From: Archangium lansingense | GTDB lineage: Bacteria > Myxococcota > Myxococcia > Myxococcales > Myxococcaceae | Length of the DNA stretch: 64,000 bases | Direction: 5' to 3' | Assembly (NCBI RefSeq): GCF_026626635.1 | Contig: NZ_JAPNKA010000001.1 | Coordinates: 9,842,501-9,906,500 of the forward strand | Part shown: piece after piece, positions 45,315 to 54,347 of the stretch | How the letters are laid out: each line of letters begins with the position of its first letter | Position numbering within the stretch: the stretch's first letter is position 1 | Program-made: the position numbers and the translations under genes | The notes under the pieces: model-generated | Told to the model about the DNA's origin: nothing | What the model saw: the letters and a program-made list of their open reading frames with translations, nothing else | Databases searched by the model: none

Positions 45315-47150
45315 CTACTGGACGAGCCGGTGGATGTCGCCGCAGGCGATGTAGGAGCTGCCATTGGCGGTGGTGGTGATCTCCTCCACCACGTACAGCA
45401 CGTTCTCCTCGCGGATGTCGCGCGGGAAGCGGATGTTGAGGTTGGGATCGTACCCGTCCGACACCACGCGGGCGCGCAGCTTGCTGCCCTCCTTGATGCA
45501 CTGGACGATGACGCCCGTGCCCACGGAGTTCGTGGTGGGCAGGTCCGCCGCCGAGCCCGTCACCTTCGACGCGGTGGGCTTGCCCTTCTTCGCCCCGGTC
45601 GTGCCCGCCGGACGCGCCGCGCGCTCCTGCCCCGGTAGCACCAGCCGCTTGATGAGGCCATTGACGCGGTAGAAGGTGCCGTCCCCCGACAGCTCCAGCT
45701 TATCCACCACGTACGTGACGCCCTCCTCGCGCGCGCTCCGGGGGAACTGCACGTTGAAGCTCGAGTCATACCCCTCGGAGACGGCGTGGATGCGCAGCTT
45801 GCCGCCCTCGTGCACGCACTTGAGGACGATGCCGTTACCCGCGGCGGCCACCGCCTCCAGGCTGTCCGCCGAGCCACCCGCAGTGCCTCGCAGCGCCAGG
45901 TCCCCGCGGTTGCGCGTGCCCGCCTGGTAGGACTGATCTCTCAGCTCCTTGCGGATGACGGAGTCGTACTTCCTCGACTCCAAGCGCTGCGCGTAGTGCG
46001 CGAGCTGCTCCACCTCCTCGGCGATGTCATAGGAGGCCTTGTCGAGCGTCGCGGACAGCTCGGCAATGGTCTGCCGCAGCCGCTGCGAGGCCGTGGTGAG
46101 GTCCCCCTTGTCGGCGAGCTCGACGGCCTGGTCCTTGACGCGTGCGATGCGCAGGCGGTTCGTCTGGGCCAGCACGTTCTTGTCCGCCGACACCGCCGCG
46201 GACTCCGAGGCCGAGGCCAGATTGGCGACGATGGGCACCTCGCCGGAGATCTCCCGGATGGCGCCGTCCACCACCGCCTGCGCTCGATACACCAGCGTGG
46301 CCAGCGTCACCGGACCGGCCGCTGCCCCCGCGTCCACCGATAGCTCCGCCGCGAGCTGCCGCTCCTCGGTGGAGTACACGTCACCCAGCCCCACCGCGAC
46401 CTCCTGGCCGCGAGACTCGAAGCGGTAGCGGTTGAGCACGCTCGCCACCTTCACGGTGGGGGCCGGCTTGATCGTCACCTCCAGGTTCTGCGCGAGGATC
46501 GAGCCGAGTCCGTCCATCTCAATGCCAAAGACGCCCTCGGCGTCCGTAGGCGACTGGATGTAATAGAAGTGCCCTTCGCCGGCATTCGCCATGCCGATGA
46601 GCAGGTCCTCGTTGAAGTTGGAGCCAAAGCCCAGCGTGGTGGTGATGACGCCGGCGGCGGACTTCTCCCGGGCCGTGGAGATGAGCGTCTCGGGATTCGT
46701 GATGCCCTCGTTGGCCTGCCCGTCCGTCAGCAGCAGCACGCGGTTGATGCGCTCGCTGGCCTTGTTGGCGTTCACGTGCTCCACGCCCTTGAGCCAGCCG
46801 CCACAGAGGTTGGTGCAGCCGCCCGCCCGGACACTGGAGAGTACCGAGCCGATGGCCGCCTTGTCGGTGACGCGCACGGGCGCGAGTACGGAGGACACCT
46901 TGTCGTCATACGTGACAATGGAGAGCCAGTCCTCGGGCCCCATCCGCTCCACGAGCTGCCGCGAGGCCTGGAGGGCGTACTTGAGCGGAGCTCCCGCCAT
47001 GGAGCCGGAGCGATCGATAACGAGGCTCAGGTTGAGCGAGCGCTTCGAGGCCGCCGCCGGGGCCTCCGCCTTGAACGACACCAGCAGGTCGATCTTCGAG
47101 GAAGTACCGACGGGAAGCACCGGGCGGCTCAACGTGTAGGAAGCCTTCAT
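45315..47150 (-). CDS. von Willebrand A protein with duplicated C-terminal domain
   Basis: A 611-residue soluble protein with no signal peptide. The VWA domain (~40-230) has a full metal site: DRSGS, the Thr of GCTNL and the Asp of LTDGQAN. A helical part (~320-410) follows, then two copies of a ~65-residue domain: VLKCVHEGGKLRIHAVSEGY near 450 and IVQCIKEGSKLRARVVSDGY near 550. These are joined by a Lys/Thr-rich linker (TTGAKKGKPTASK). Each copy has one Cys at the same place. Bacterial VWA proteins of this sort often bind partners or act in surface assembly. The promoter side faces the giant membrane protein gene. Confidence 0.87.
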   Translation of the reverse strand: MKASYTLSRPVLPVGTSSKIDLLVSFKAEAPAAASKRSLNLSLVIDRSGSMAGAPLKYALQASRQLVERMGPEDWLSIVTYDDKVSSVLAPVRVTDKAAIGSVLSSVRAGGCTNLCGGWLKGVEHVNANKASERINRVLLLTDGQANEGITNPETLISTAREKSAAGVITTTLGFGSNFNEDLLIGMANAGEGHFYYIQSPTDAEGVFGIEMDGLGSILAQNLEVTIKPAPTVKVASVLNRYRFESRGQEVAVGLGDVYSTEERQLAAELSVDAGAAAGPVTLATLVYRAQAVVDGAIREISGEVPIVANLASASESAAVSADKNVLAQTNRLRIARVKDQAVELADKGDLTTASQRLRQTIAELSATLDKASYDIAEEVEQLAHYAQRLESRKYDSVIRKELRDQSYQAGTRNRGDLALRGTAGGSADSLEAVAAAGNGIVLKCVHEGGKLRIHAVSEGYDSSFNVQFPRSAREEGVTYVVDKLELSGDGTFYRVNGLIKRLVLPGQERAARPAGTTGAKKGKPTASKVTGSAADLPTTNSVGTGVIVQCIKEGSKLRARVVSDGYDPNLNIRFPRDIREENVLYVVEEITTTANGSSYIACGDIHRLVQ

Positions 47151-47256
47151 GGACAGGCCCTTTCGAGAAAGAGGCGAAACAGCCTAGTCTTACCCACTGT
47201 CATGCGTCACCCCGGGCCTACCCGCCCTGCCACGTCGGACGCATGCGCTAGGGAAC

Positions 47257-50200
47257 ATGGGGACCCCAATGATCTGCCTGGTCTGTGCCGAGCTCCGCGA
47301 GGAGGAGACCAGGGACACGTGTCCGGACTGCGGTGCCGTGCTCGAGCCCGCGACTCGGGCCCACGTGGACAGGCTCGTCCGGGAGAAGCTACAGCGGCGG
47401 ATCGCCGACTGGCAGGCCACGCGGTTGCTCGATCCATCCACCGCCTCCCGCCTCTCCGAGTCCCTCTACGGCGCGGCCGTGAGCGCCGCCGTCGCGGTGC
47501 CGCTGCTGGAGGATGCGAGCACCCTGGAGCAGAAGGCCGACGCGCTCGCCGGGAAGCTCGAGGAGCTAGAGGACTGGCGTCCCACCTGGGGCCAGGCGTT
47601 CTTCCAAGCGCTCGAGAGGGCGGCACGCGAGGAGCGTGAAGCCGAGTCCCGCTCGCATACCCAGGAGGAGGGAATCGGCCTCGCGTCGGACTCGGGGCAG
47701 GCGATCTTCCAGCGTGCGGACACGGGCGCGCTCGGGGGCGGGCTGGATGCCATGGTGGCGCTCGATGAGTCCGCGAGCGGCGCGGCGCCCAAGCTGCACG
47801 AGTACGTGTGGTGGTTCCTCGGCGCGGTGCTGGTGCTCGGCGGCTCCCTCATGGGCGTGCGCGAGGCCTGGCGCGCGCTCGGCGGCGTGCCGCGGCAGCT
47901 GCTCGTCACGGGCGCCCTCTTCGCCTACCACGCGGCCTTCATCGGACTCGGGGTGCTGCTCGCCCGGCGCTCGGCCTCGGCCGGACGTGTGCTCGCGAGC
48001 ATCGGCATCGCGCTGCTGCCCGTCGTCTTCGTTGCGCTCTCCTCCCTGGTGGGACTGGCCCCAGTCATGGGATGGCCTGCCTCGGCCGGAGTCGCCGCAC
48101 TGACCCTGCTCACCCTGAGGCCCACGGGACGTCTGCTGTACGGTGTCTCCACGGTGTCCCTCGGGGTGGCGCTGCTGCCCTCGCTGCTGGCCGGACTGCC
48201 CTTGATGGGAATGGAGGAGGCGCCCTGGACGCGCACCCTCTGTGCCTTTGCTGGCGTAGCGGCCGTCGGGGCCTCGGCGTGGAGAGCCCGCCAGGAAAAG
48301 GCCCAGGCCGGGCTCTCCGTCCTGACCACGAGCCTTTATGGAGCGGCCGCCCTGGCCGTCTTCACCGTCGCGAGCGCGCCGTCTGGCTTCGAGGCCCTCT
48401 ACCCAGGAAGCCCACTCTTCGCGGGGATGACCCTCTGGGCGATGGCGCTCGCCGCGGTGATGGCGAGCGTGGGGAGCCAGTCCTCGGCGCGCGAGGCCCA
48501 TCCTCAGGTGGCGCCCGTGGTGGAGACGGTCGCGCACGCGCTGGTGACCTGTGGAGCCCTCGCCTCGGCGCTCGCGGCCTTCTCCGTGCAGCCCGGGGTG
48601 GAGCCCTGGGTGGACCTCGCCTCGGCCCTCACGCCCATGGGGGCGGCGCTGACCTTCTTCCTGCTCGAGCCCCGGCGCCGGGCCCTCGTCCATCCGGCCG
48701 TGCTGGCCCTGTCCCTGTCCAGCGTCCTCCTGGGCCGGCTGATGATGCCCTTCGAGCCGCGCTGGTGGATGGTGGGCATCGCCGCAGTGGGAGCGGGTCT
48801 GCTGGGCGTGGCCCGCCTGCTCGGACAACGCACCCTCCGCGACTGGCTGCTCGGCTGGGGCGCGTTGCTCTCGCTGCTCTCGCTGCCGCTGACCTCGTAC
48901 GCCGTCACGGACTGGGGCTCCGGTACCCGATGGCCCGAGGTCGCCGCGAGCACGTTGGTGGCCGTAGCCGCACACCTCACGGGCGGGTATCGCTGGCGCG
49001 GCCTGCACTACCTGGGAGGCCTCGTCGTCGTCTTCGGGACCTTCGGCCTCGTCGGCGCCACCGTGGTGGACGCACAGGCCTGGGCGGTGCTGTCCGCGCT
49101 CACCGTGGTGGCGGGACTCTACGGCGTAGCGGGGCTCCTCCAGGAAGCGTGGATGCGCCGGCATGGGAAGACGGACGAGCTCCTGCCCCTGGATGACCTC
49201 TCGCTCGGCGTGGCCGTGCTGGCGGTTCTCCTCGCCTTCCCCCGGGTGCAACCCGGCTTCGACGGGGAAGCCTTCCTGCCGCTCCGCTTCATCCGCCCCG
49301 GTGACCTCCCCCTGCCGCTCGCGATCGGCTGCGCGCCGACCCTCCTCGCCTCGGTGCTCCTGCTGTTGCGCGTGAGACGGGATCGCAGCCGGCTCGTCAG
49401 CGTCCTGGCCGCATGGGGTCTCGCGCACTCGGCCGTGCAGTTCTTCGTGCACCGGGATGACGGAGACTTCGTCGGCCGCGCCCTGCTCCTCGCGAGCCTG
49501 GCGCTCGGCTTCTCCGCCATCGCGACGCTGCGTGGACGCGGGCACGAAGCGCCCACGCCAGCCCCGCGAGGCCGGCGGCTGATCGGATGGATCCGACTGC
49601 CCTTCGCCGAGTCGGGACGCACGCTCTACACCGATGGCTTCGCCGCCGTGTCGGTCGTGGGAGTCGCGCTCACCGTCATCCTCCTCTCGAACTGGATGCA
49701 GTCCCCGACGGAGACCGAGCGCTCCAGGGCTGTGCTCGCGAGTGCCTTGCTCACGGGCGGGGCGATGCTCGCCTTCCTCTCGCGTGGCTTCGTCACGTGG
49801 CGCCTGCGCGGCTCGGTGGGAGTGCTCGCCGCTGCTGGCCTCTTCATCGCCTTCACGGCGATGCTCAACCGCGCTGGGCGCCCGCTCCCGCCTGACGTGA
49901 CCGCCCTGCGCCTCCCGCTCATCGGCGTGGGAGTCTGGCTGCTGGCGCTCGCCACGCGGCGCTTCGGGCCATGGCTCGCGCGCAGATTGGAAAACGAGCC
50001 CCACGGTCGGCTCTACCACTTCGTTCCGCACGCTGGGGTGGCTGCCCTGGGCGTGGTGCTCCTGGTAGGGGCATGGAATGCCGGCGGGCCCCACTTCTCC
50101 CGTGCGCTGACGGTGGTTCCTCCGCTCATGCCGCTGGGCGCCGCGCTGATGGCGCTGCTGCTCGCTTTCTCCTTCCGGGCTCCGGCACTCGCCAACCTGG

Positions 50201-52296
50201 GATTTCTCCTGGGACTCCCGGGGGCAGTGTTGTGGGCGGTCCATCGCACCGTGCTCGGACATGCGCTGGTGGCGACGCAGCCTCCGGGTGGGCAGTGGGT
50301 ACGCGCTGAGTTCCAGCAGGCAGCCCAGGCCAGCTACTGGCTCGCGTCCGAGGCGTGGCTGGCCGCTGGGGAGACCGTCTCCCAACTGTGGTACCGCGCC
50401 TTCATGGGCATCGCCGCCGCGGGCCTCGCGTATGCCGGCGCGGGGCTGGTGCTGGGCCCGGTGGGAAAAGCCTCCAGTGTCCTGCAGAGACTCCTGTTCG
50501 CGGAGTCCGACATCCTCGCCTTCGGCCCCCGGCTCCTGCAGGCGCTGCACCGCTGGTCGGGCATCGCCGCATGGCTCGTCTTCATGGCGGCATTCCTCCA
50601 GCCTGGGCTGGAAGCCGCCGTGCTCACCTTCGGCGCCGGGCTGCTGCTGCTCGCGGTCCGGGCGCGGCCCCAGGGGCGAGTGGTGCCGGGCCTTGGCCTC
50701 CTCCTGGTCATCCACGCCCTGGCGCATCGCGAGCCCACCGTGGGCACATGGCCTGGCCCCGTGCTCGCCCTCGCGGGGCTGGGCGCGGTGGCGCTGAGCC
50801 CGTGGTTGGCGCGCAGGCGGGGGCTCGATGAGGGCCAGGCTCGCGCTCGTGCCCAGTTGGGCGCGATATTCTACGCCTTGAACGCGGCGATGTACGCGCT
50901 GGCCAGCGGTGGCCGCACTCACTCTGAGGTGGCCGTCCCCTACCTCCTGCTCTCGGCCGTGGAAGGTCTCGGCGGAGCGTGGACGCAGTCAGTGGCCCTC
51001 CCCCTCACCACGGCACTCGGTGCCGCCACGCTGTTCATCGGTGCGACCCAGTGGAAGGGGGCACTGTCGCGACTTGGGGCGGGATGGGCCACGACGCTGG
51101 CGGGGCTCGCCGCGCTGACCGGCCTGCTGGTGGCGCTCGTCGCGAGCGCGACAGGGGCCTGGGAGAAGCCGACGTACGAGGCCTTGCTCACATTGCACGG
51201 TCCGGCCTTGGCGCTCTGCGCGGCGGGAGTGGCGGCACTTGCGCACGCGGCCAATCGCCAACTCCGTCAAAGACGCGAGGATCTTGCACGGGGGCTCGCC
51301 TGGGGCAGGGACCTATGGCTCATCTCGACGGGTGGGCTGCTCGCACTGGCGGCTGCATGGATGAGCACGCCGGACGAGCGGGCACTCCCGCTGGCGGGCT
51401 CGGCCATTGCCCTGGCGGTGGCGGTGTCGCTGCATTGCGCGTGGCGCGAGCTGACGGGCCGGCACGTGTACTTCGTGCAGGTGGCGGTGGTGGGCGTGTA
51501 CGCGCTCGTGAGGGCCCTCTATGCCAGGGACCTGCGCCCCGAACACGATGCCCTCTTCGCCCTGGTGCTCGGCTTCGCACTGGTGGGAGTGACGGTGCTG
51601 GCACGGCGGGCGGGGATTGCGCCGGTGGAGCAGGCAACCCGCCGGTTCGCGGCGCTGCTGCCGGTGGGCATGGCGCTGGTGCTGCCCGGCGAGGCCACGC
51701 AGGAGGCCGCGCTGCTGGCGGGTGGCTCGGGCCTCCTGTACGCGGCCCTGGGCGCGGTGGAGCGCAGCCGGCTGTTCGGCTCACTCGCGGCCACGGCCTG
51801 CAATGCGGCGCTGCTCATCGGCGCGCTCTCCCAGGACATGGAGGGCCTTGAAATCTACCTGGCGCCGCTCGGTCTGCTGCTGTTGATGCTGGGCCAGCTC
51901 TTCACGAGCAGCCTGCCGCGAGCGGCGAGGAACGCGGTACGCATCCTGGGAGGCCTGCTGCTGTACGTACCCGCGGCGGCGAAGCTGACGCTGCAGATTG
52001 GCCAGGCGGCGGACGGCACCTATGCCTTCGTGTTCGGCGCGGCGTGCCTCCTGGGTGTGGCGGCCGGCATGGTCCTGCACATCCGGGCCTACCTTGCCCT
52101 GGGGACGCTGTTCCTCACGCTGGACGTGGCGGCTACGCTCGTGCACGCCGGGTTGAGGGACCACCGCATCGGCTTCGTGGTGATGACGCTCACCGGCCTG
52201 TCCATCGTGGGCGGCCGGGTGTTCGCCACCCTGCGCCGCCAGGAGCTGGACCGGTGGCTCCGGGGCGTGCGCGTCGCGCTCAAGGGCTGGGATTGA
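47257..52296 (+). CDS. Giant zinc-ribbon polytopic membrane protein
   Basis: A 1,679-residue protein. The N-terminus is a zinc ribbon (Cys7, Cys10, Cys22, Cys25: CLVC...CPDC), followed by a ~150-residue soluble helical part (with QRRIADWQATRLLDPSTASR). From about residue 185 to the end it is almost only hydrophobic helices, some forty or more by eye, with short loops. No transporter, polymerase or enzyme motif is seen. Repeated SWLA/RR-bounded helices suggest internal duplication. It resembles DUF2157/DUF2339-type membrane proteins but is much longer. The start could also be the ATG at 47269. Convergent with the ECF sigma gene, 12 bases between stops. Confidence 0.88.
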   Translation: MGTPMICLVCAELREEETRDTCPDCGAVLEPATRAHVDRLVREKLQRRIADWQATRLLDPSTASRLSESLYGAAVSAAVAVPLLEDASTLEQKADALAGKLEELEDWRPTWGQAFFQALERAAREEREAESRSHTQEEGIGLASDSGQAIFQRADTGALGGGLDAMVALDESASGAAPKLHEYVWWFLGAVLVLGGSLMGVREAWRALGGVPRQLLVTGALFAYHAAFIGLGVLLARRSASAGRVLASIGIALLPVVFVALSSLVGLAPVMGWPASAGVAALTLLTLRPTGRLLYGVSTVSLGVALLPSLLAGLPLMGMEEAPWTRTLCAFAGVAAVGASAWRARQEKAQAGLSVLTTSLYGAAALAVFTVASAPSGFEALYPGSPLFAGMTLWAMALAAVMASVGSQSSAREAHPQVAPVVETVAHALVTCGALASALAAFSVQPGVEPWVDLASALTPMGAALTFFLLEPRRRALVHPAVLALSLSSVLLGRLMMPFEPRWWMVGIAAVGAGLLGVARLLGQRTLRDWLLGWGALLSLLSLPLTSYAVTDWGSGTRWPEVAASTLVAVAAHLTGGYRWRGLHYLGGLVVVFGTFGLVGATVVDAQAWAVLSALTVVAGLYGVAGLLQEAWMRRHGKTDELLPLDDLSLGVAVLAVLLAFPRVQPGFDGEAFLPLRFIRPGDLPLPLAIGCAPTLLASVLLLLRVRRDRSRLVSVLAAWGLAHSAVQFFVHRDDGDFVGRALLLASLALGFSAIATLRGRGHEAPTPAPRGRRLIGWIRLPFAESGRTLYTDGFAAVSVVGVALTVILLSNWMQSPTETERSRAVLASALLTGGAMLAFLSRGFVTWRLRGSVGVLAAAGLFIAFTAMLNRAGRPLPPDVTALRLPLIGVGVWLLALATRRFGPWLARRLENEPHGRLYHFVPHAGVAALGVVLLVGAWNAGGPHFSRALTVVPPLMPLGAALMALLLAFSFRAPALANLGFLLGLPGAVLWAVHRTVLGHALVATQPPGGQWVRAEFQQAAQASYWLASEAWLAAGETVSQLWYRAFMGIAAAGLAYAGAGLVLGPVGKASSVLQRLLFAESDILAFGPRLLQALHRWSGIAAWLVFMAAFLQPGLEAAVLTFGAGLLLLAVRARPQGRVVPGLGLLLVIHALAHREPTVGTWPGPVLALAGLGAVALSPWLARRRGLDEGQARARAQLGAIFYALNAAMYALASGGRTHSEVAVPYLLLSAVEGLGGAWTQSVALPLTTALGAATLFIGATQWKGALSRLGAGWATTLAGLAALTGLLVALVASATGAWEKPTYEALLTLHGPALALCAAGVAALAHAANRQLRQRREDLARGLAWGRDLWLISTGGLLALAAAWMSTPDERALPLAGSAIALAVAVSLHCAWRELTGRHVYFVQVAVVGVYALVRALYARDLRPEHDALFALVLGFALVGVTVLARRAGIAPVEQATRRFAALLPVGMALVLPGEATQEAALLAGGSGLLYAALGAVERSRLFGSLAATACNAALLIGALSQDMEGLEIYLAPLGLLLLMLGQLFTSSLPRAARNAVRILGGLLLYVPAAAKLTLQIGQAADGTYAFVFGAACLLGVAAGMVLHIRAYLALGTLFLTLDVAATLVHAGLRDHRIGFVVMTLTGLSIVGGRVFATLRRQELDRWLRGVRVALKGWD

Positions 52297-52308
52297 GCCG
52301 CCGGGCCG

Positions 52309-52992
52309 TCAGTGCGTCCCGAGCCGCGCCATCACCGCGGCCACCACGCGGTCGCAACGTGGAGCCTGGAAGGAGAACACCTCCTCGAGCTGACCACCGA
52401 GCCGGGTCTCCAGCTCGTCCCGGAGGAGCGCCCGGGCCCGGTGGAGCCGGGTCCTCACCACGTCCTGGCTGACCGACAGCACCTCGGCGGTCTCCGCCGT
52501 CGACAACCCGTCCACCTCCCGCAGCATGAGCACCATCCGGTAGGGGGCCGGCAGCGTGTCGATGGTGGCCTCCAGGAGCCGGACGAACTCGCGCTCTGAG
52601 GTCTGCCGCTCGGGGTCGGGCGTGTTTCGTTCCACCAGCTTCATGCCTGCCTCCAGCTCATCGTCCGAACCTCCATCGATGGCGACCAGCCGGCGCCTCT
52701 TCCGCAAATGCAGCAGCGCCTCGTTCACCGCGATGCGGATGAGCCACGTCGAGAACTTCGCGCTGCCCTTGAACTGGTCCAGGTGCGTGAACGCGAGCAC
52801 GTAGGCCTGCTGCATCACGTCCTCGGCCTCGTCCTCGTCCCGCAGCAGCGCGCGCACGGCCCGATATACCCGTGCGTTGTACCGGCGCATCAGCACCTCG
52901 AACAGCGCCGTCTCTCCCTCCGCCACACGGCGGACGAGCTCCTCATCGGATGGCGAGCCCATGGCCGCCTGTCTGGTTGCCTGTTCTGTCAT
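52309..52992 (-). CDS. ECF sigma factor
   Basis: A 227-residue extracytoplasmic-function sigma factor. Region 2 has DEDEAEDVMQQAYVLAFTHL and KFSTWLIRIAVNEALLHLRK; region 4 has LPAPYRMVLMLREVDGLSTAE and the helix-turn-helix SVSQDVVRTRLHRARALLRD. A short C-terminal extension carries FSFQAPRCDRVV, a motif I associate with this sigma group. The start MTEQATRQ is preceded by GGAG; METMTEQ three codons earlier also fits. There is no anti-sigma gene beside it. A DoxX-like gene lies divergently 131 bases away and is the likely target. Confidence 0.92.
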   Translation of the reverse strand: MTEQATRQAAMGSPSDEELVRRVAEGETALFEVLMRRYNARVYRAVRALLRDEDEAEDVMQQAYVLAFTHLDQFKGSAKFSTWLIRIAVNEALLHLRKRRRLVAIDGGSDDELEAGMKLVERNTPDPERQTSEREFVRLLEATIDTLPAPYRMVLMLREVDGLSTAETAEVLSVSQDVVRTRLHRARALLRDELETRLGGQLEEVFSFQAPRCDRVVAAVMARLGTH

Positions 52993-53030
52993 CGTCTCCA
53001 TACGAATGAGATGCGTCGAGCGGCCAGAAC

Positions 53031-53054
53031 GTGACAGCCCCCCCGGCGTGTCAC
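53031..53054. promoter_or_regulatory. GTGACA-N12-TGTCAC inverted repeat
   Basis: Perfect 6-base inverted repeat between the divergent ECF sigma and DoxX-like genes. Size and place suit a repressor or activator site serving both, but neither a -35/-10 pair nor a binding protein can be assigned. Confidence 0.35.
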
Positions 53055-53123
53055 CTTTTGCCGCCCTCGTGACTCCCATTCCAAGGCAGCAACGGTGCTG
53101 CCCGAGGATGAGAGGTCATCGAC

Positions 53124-53549
53124 ATGGATAGCCGTCTGAACCAGTCCTGGTGGGCCCTGAAGCTCGCGTTTGGCGTGGTGCCGATCGTCGCGGGGATCGA
53201 CAAGTTCTTCAACCTGTTGACGGACTGGGAGCAGTACCTCAGTCCCATCGTCTCCCGCGTCGTTCCCGCCAGCACCTTCATGCACGCGGTGGGAATCATC
53301 GAGATCGCCGCGGGCCTCCTGGTGCTGTCGAAGCTGACGCGCGTGGGCGCCTACATCGTCTCGGCATGGCTGGTGGGCATTGCCCTGAATCTGCTCACCA
53401 CGGGGAAGTACTTCGACATCGCAGCGAGGGACCTGGTGATGGCGGTGGGGGCCTACACCCTGGCACGCCTGTCGGAGGTACGGGCGCCCGCCTCCGAGCA
53501 GCAGCGGCGCCGGGCCGAGACACTGAGACCCGCCCGGAGCCACGCGTAG
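53124..53549 (+). CDS. DoxX-like membrane protein
   Basis: A 141-residue protein with four membrane helices, beginning LKLAFGVVPIVAGIDKFFN, the DoxX-family opening. Relatives are linked to thiosulfate oxidation in archaea and to oxidative-stress complexes in bacteria; the substrate is unknown here. The start has GAGGATGAGAGG upstream. Its stop codon abuts, without a spacer, the stop of the converging methyltransferase-like gene. Confidence 0.88.
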   Translation: MDSRLNQSWWALKLAFGVVPIVAGIDKFFNLLTDWEQYLSPIVSRVVPASTFMHAVGIIEIAAGLLVLSKLTRVGAYIVSAWLVGIALNLLTTGKYFDIAARDLVMAVGAYTLARLSEVRAPASEQQRRRAETLRPARSHA

Positions 53550-54002
53550 CTACCGGACCGGGAAGTCCCCGAGGACGACGCGGGCCCGGCCCTCCATGGG
53601 GAGCTCATGCTCCGCCACGTGAGGAAAGCCGAGCTCGCGCGCCAGGTCCGCCAGGTACCTCCGCCACGGGTTGTACGGCATGCTGTTGTCCGAGCAGCAC
53701 GGCACCACTGCGAAGGGCAGCCGGTGCTTCGCCGCGTACTCGATGATGATCCGCGTGGCCCCATCCGGGTGCATGCCCACGAGCAGGTTGCACTCGCACG
53801 GCTCCTCCAGCGTGAACATGCGCTGCTCGTAGCGGACGGGCAGGTGCTTGTGGCGCAGATCGAAGGTGGTGACCGTGCGGCCCAGCCGGGACAGGGCCTC
53901 GTTCAACCGGCCCTGCCCTCCCGCGATGTCGTAGATGCGCGGAGCGGGGAAGCGCTCGGTGATGAACTGGGCGAAGAGATCGAAGCGGCGCTTGTCGGCC
54001 AT
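53550..54002 (-). CDS. Small methyltransferase-like protein
   Basis: A 150-residue protein whose start resembles a SAM-binding Rossmann fold: IYDIAGGQGRLNEALSRLG then TVTTFDLRHK, where the acid of the second strand would hold the ribose. Later segments NLLVGMHPDGATRIIIEY and FAVVPCCSDN fit the core. It is short for an active enzyme, which usually has about 200 residues, so it may be a minimal or non-catalytic form. The stop overlaps no gene but abuts that of the DoxX-like gene. Substrate unknown. Confidence 0.75.
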   Translation of the reverse strand: MADKRRFDLFAQFITERFPAPRIYDIAGGQGRLNEALSRLGRTVTTFDLRHKHLPVRYEQRMFTLEEPCECNLLVGMHPDGATRIIIEYAAKHRLPFAVVPCCSDNSMPYNPWRRYLADLARELGFPHVAEHELPMEGRARVVLGDFPVR

Positions 54003-54347
54003 GCCGCCTCTCTACACCAGGTCCGGCCTCCCGGATTCCCTCATGAGCGGCGCGGAGTCCGTGGAGGCCGCTCAGCCAGCGGACAACCCGGCTCACGGGC
54101 CCTGGCGACAAATCCGGTCACACGCCCGGACAAAATTCGTCATCGCTCCCCTGCCAGGCAGACAGGCGGCCGGTGATTCCAGGGGTTTGCACCAATCCAG
54201 ACATTGGCATGCCAACTGCTACTGGCCCGGAGCCCGAGGCCTCGGCCATCTCCCGATGAGCGATGAGCCTGGGTCCAAAGCCACACGGCCGCGAACGAGC
54301 ACGCGCTCGTAGGGCACCACCATGCCAACGAAAAGGAATACACCCAG
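54003..54347. other. 345-bp divergent intergenic region
   Basis: Between the methyltransferase-like gene and the RCC1 lipoprotein gene. It is somewhat AT-richer than its surroundings in places (ACAAAATTCGTCATC near 54130). It contains the candidate sigma-54 promoter and palindrome at 54204-54220; otherwise nothing clear. Confidence 0.4.
54204..54220 (+). promoter_or_regulatory. Candidate sigma-54 promoter with palindrome
   Basis: TTGGCATGCCAACTGCT: GG at 54206-54207 and GC at 54218-54219 are separated by exactly ten bases, as in -24/-12 promoters, and 11 of 14 defined consensus positions match. TTGGCATGCCAA (54204-54215) is also a perfect palindrome, so it might be an operator instead. The leader to the ATG at 54348 would be about 117 bases. 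Confidence 0.5.

Noticed and set aside
47566..50922. 1,118-residue minus-strand frame inside the giant membrane protein gene
   Set aside because: Antisense of a GC-rich hydrophobic gene; composition (Gln, Arg, His, Gly) is that of a reversed membrane protein, with no motif or ribosome site.
53027..53052. ECF-type promoter (GAAC ... GTC) for the DoxX-like gene
   Set aside because: The spacer is about 19 bases, too long for the usual ECF promoter; only the inverted repeat is kept as an annotation.
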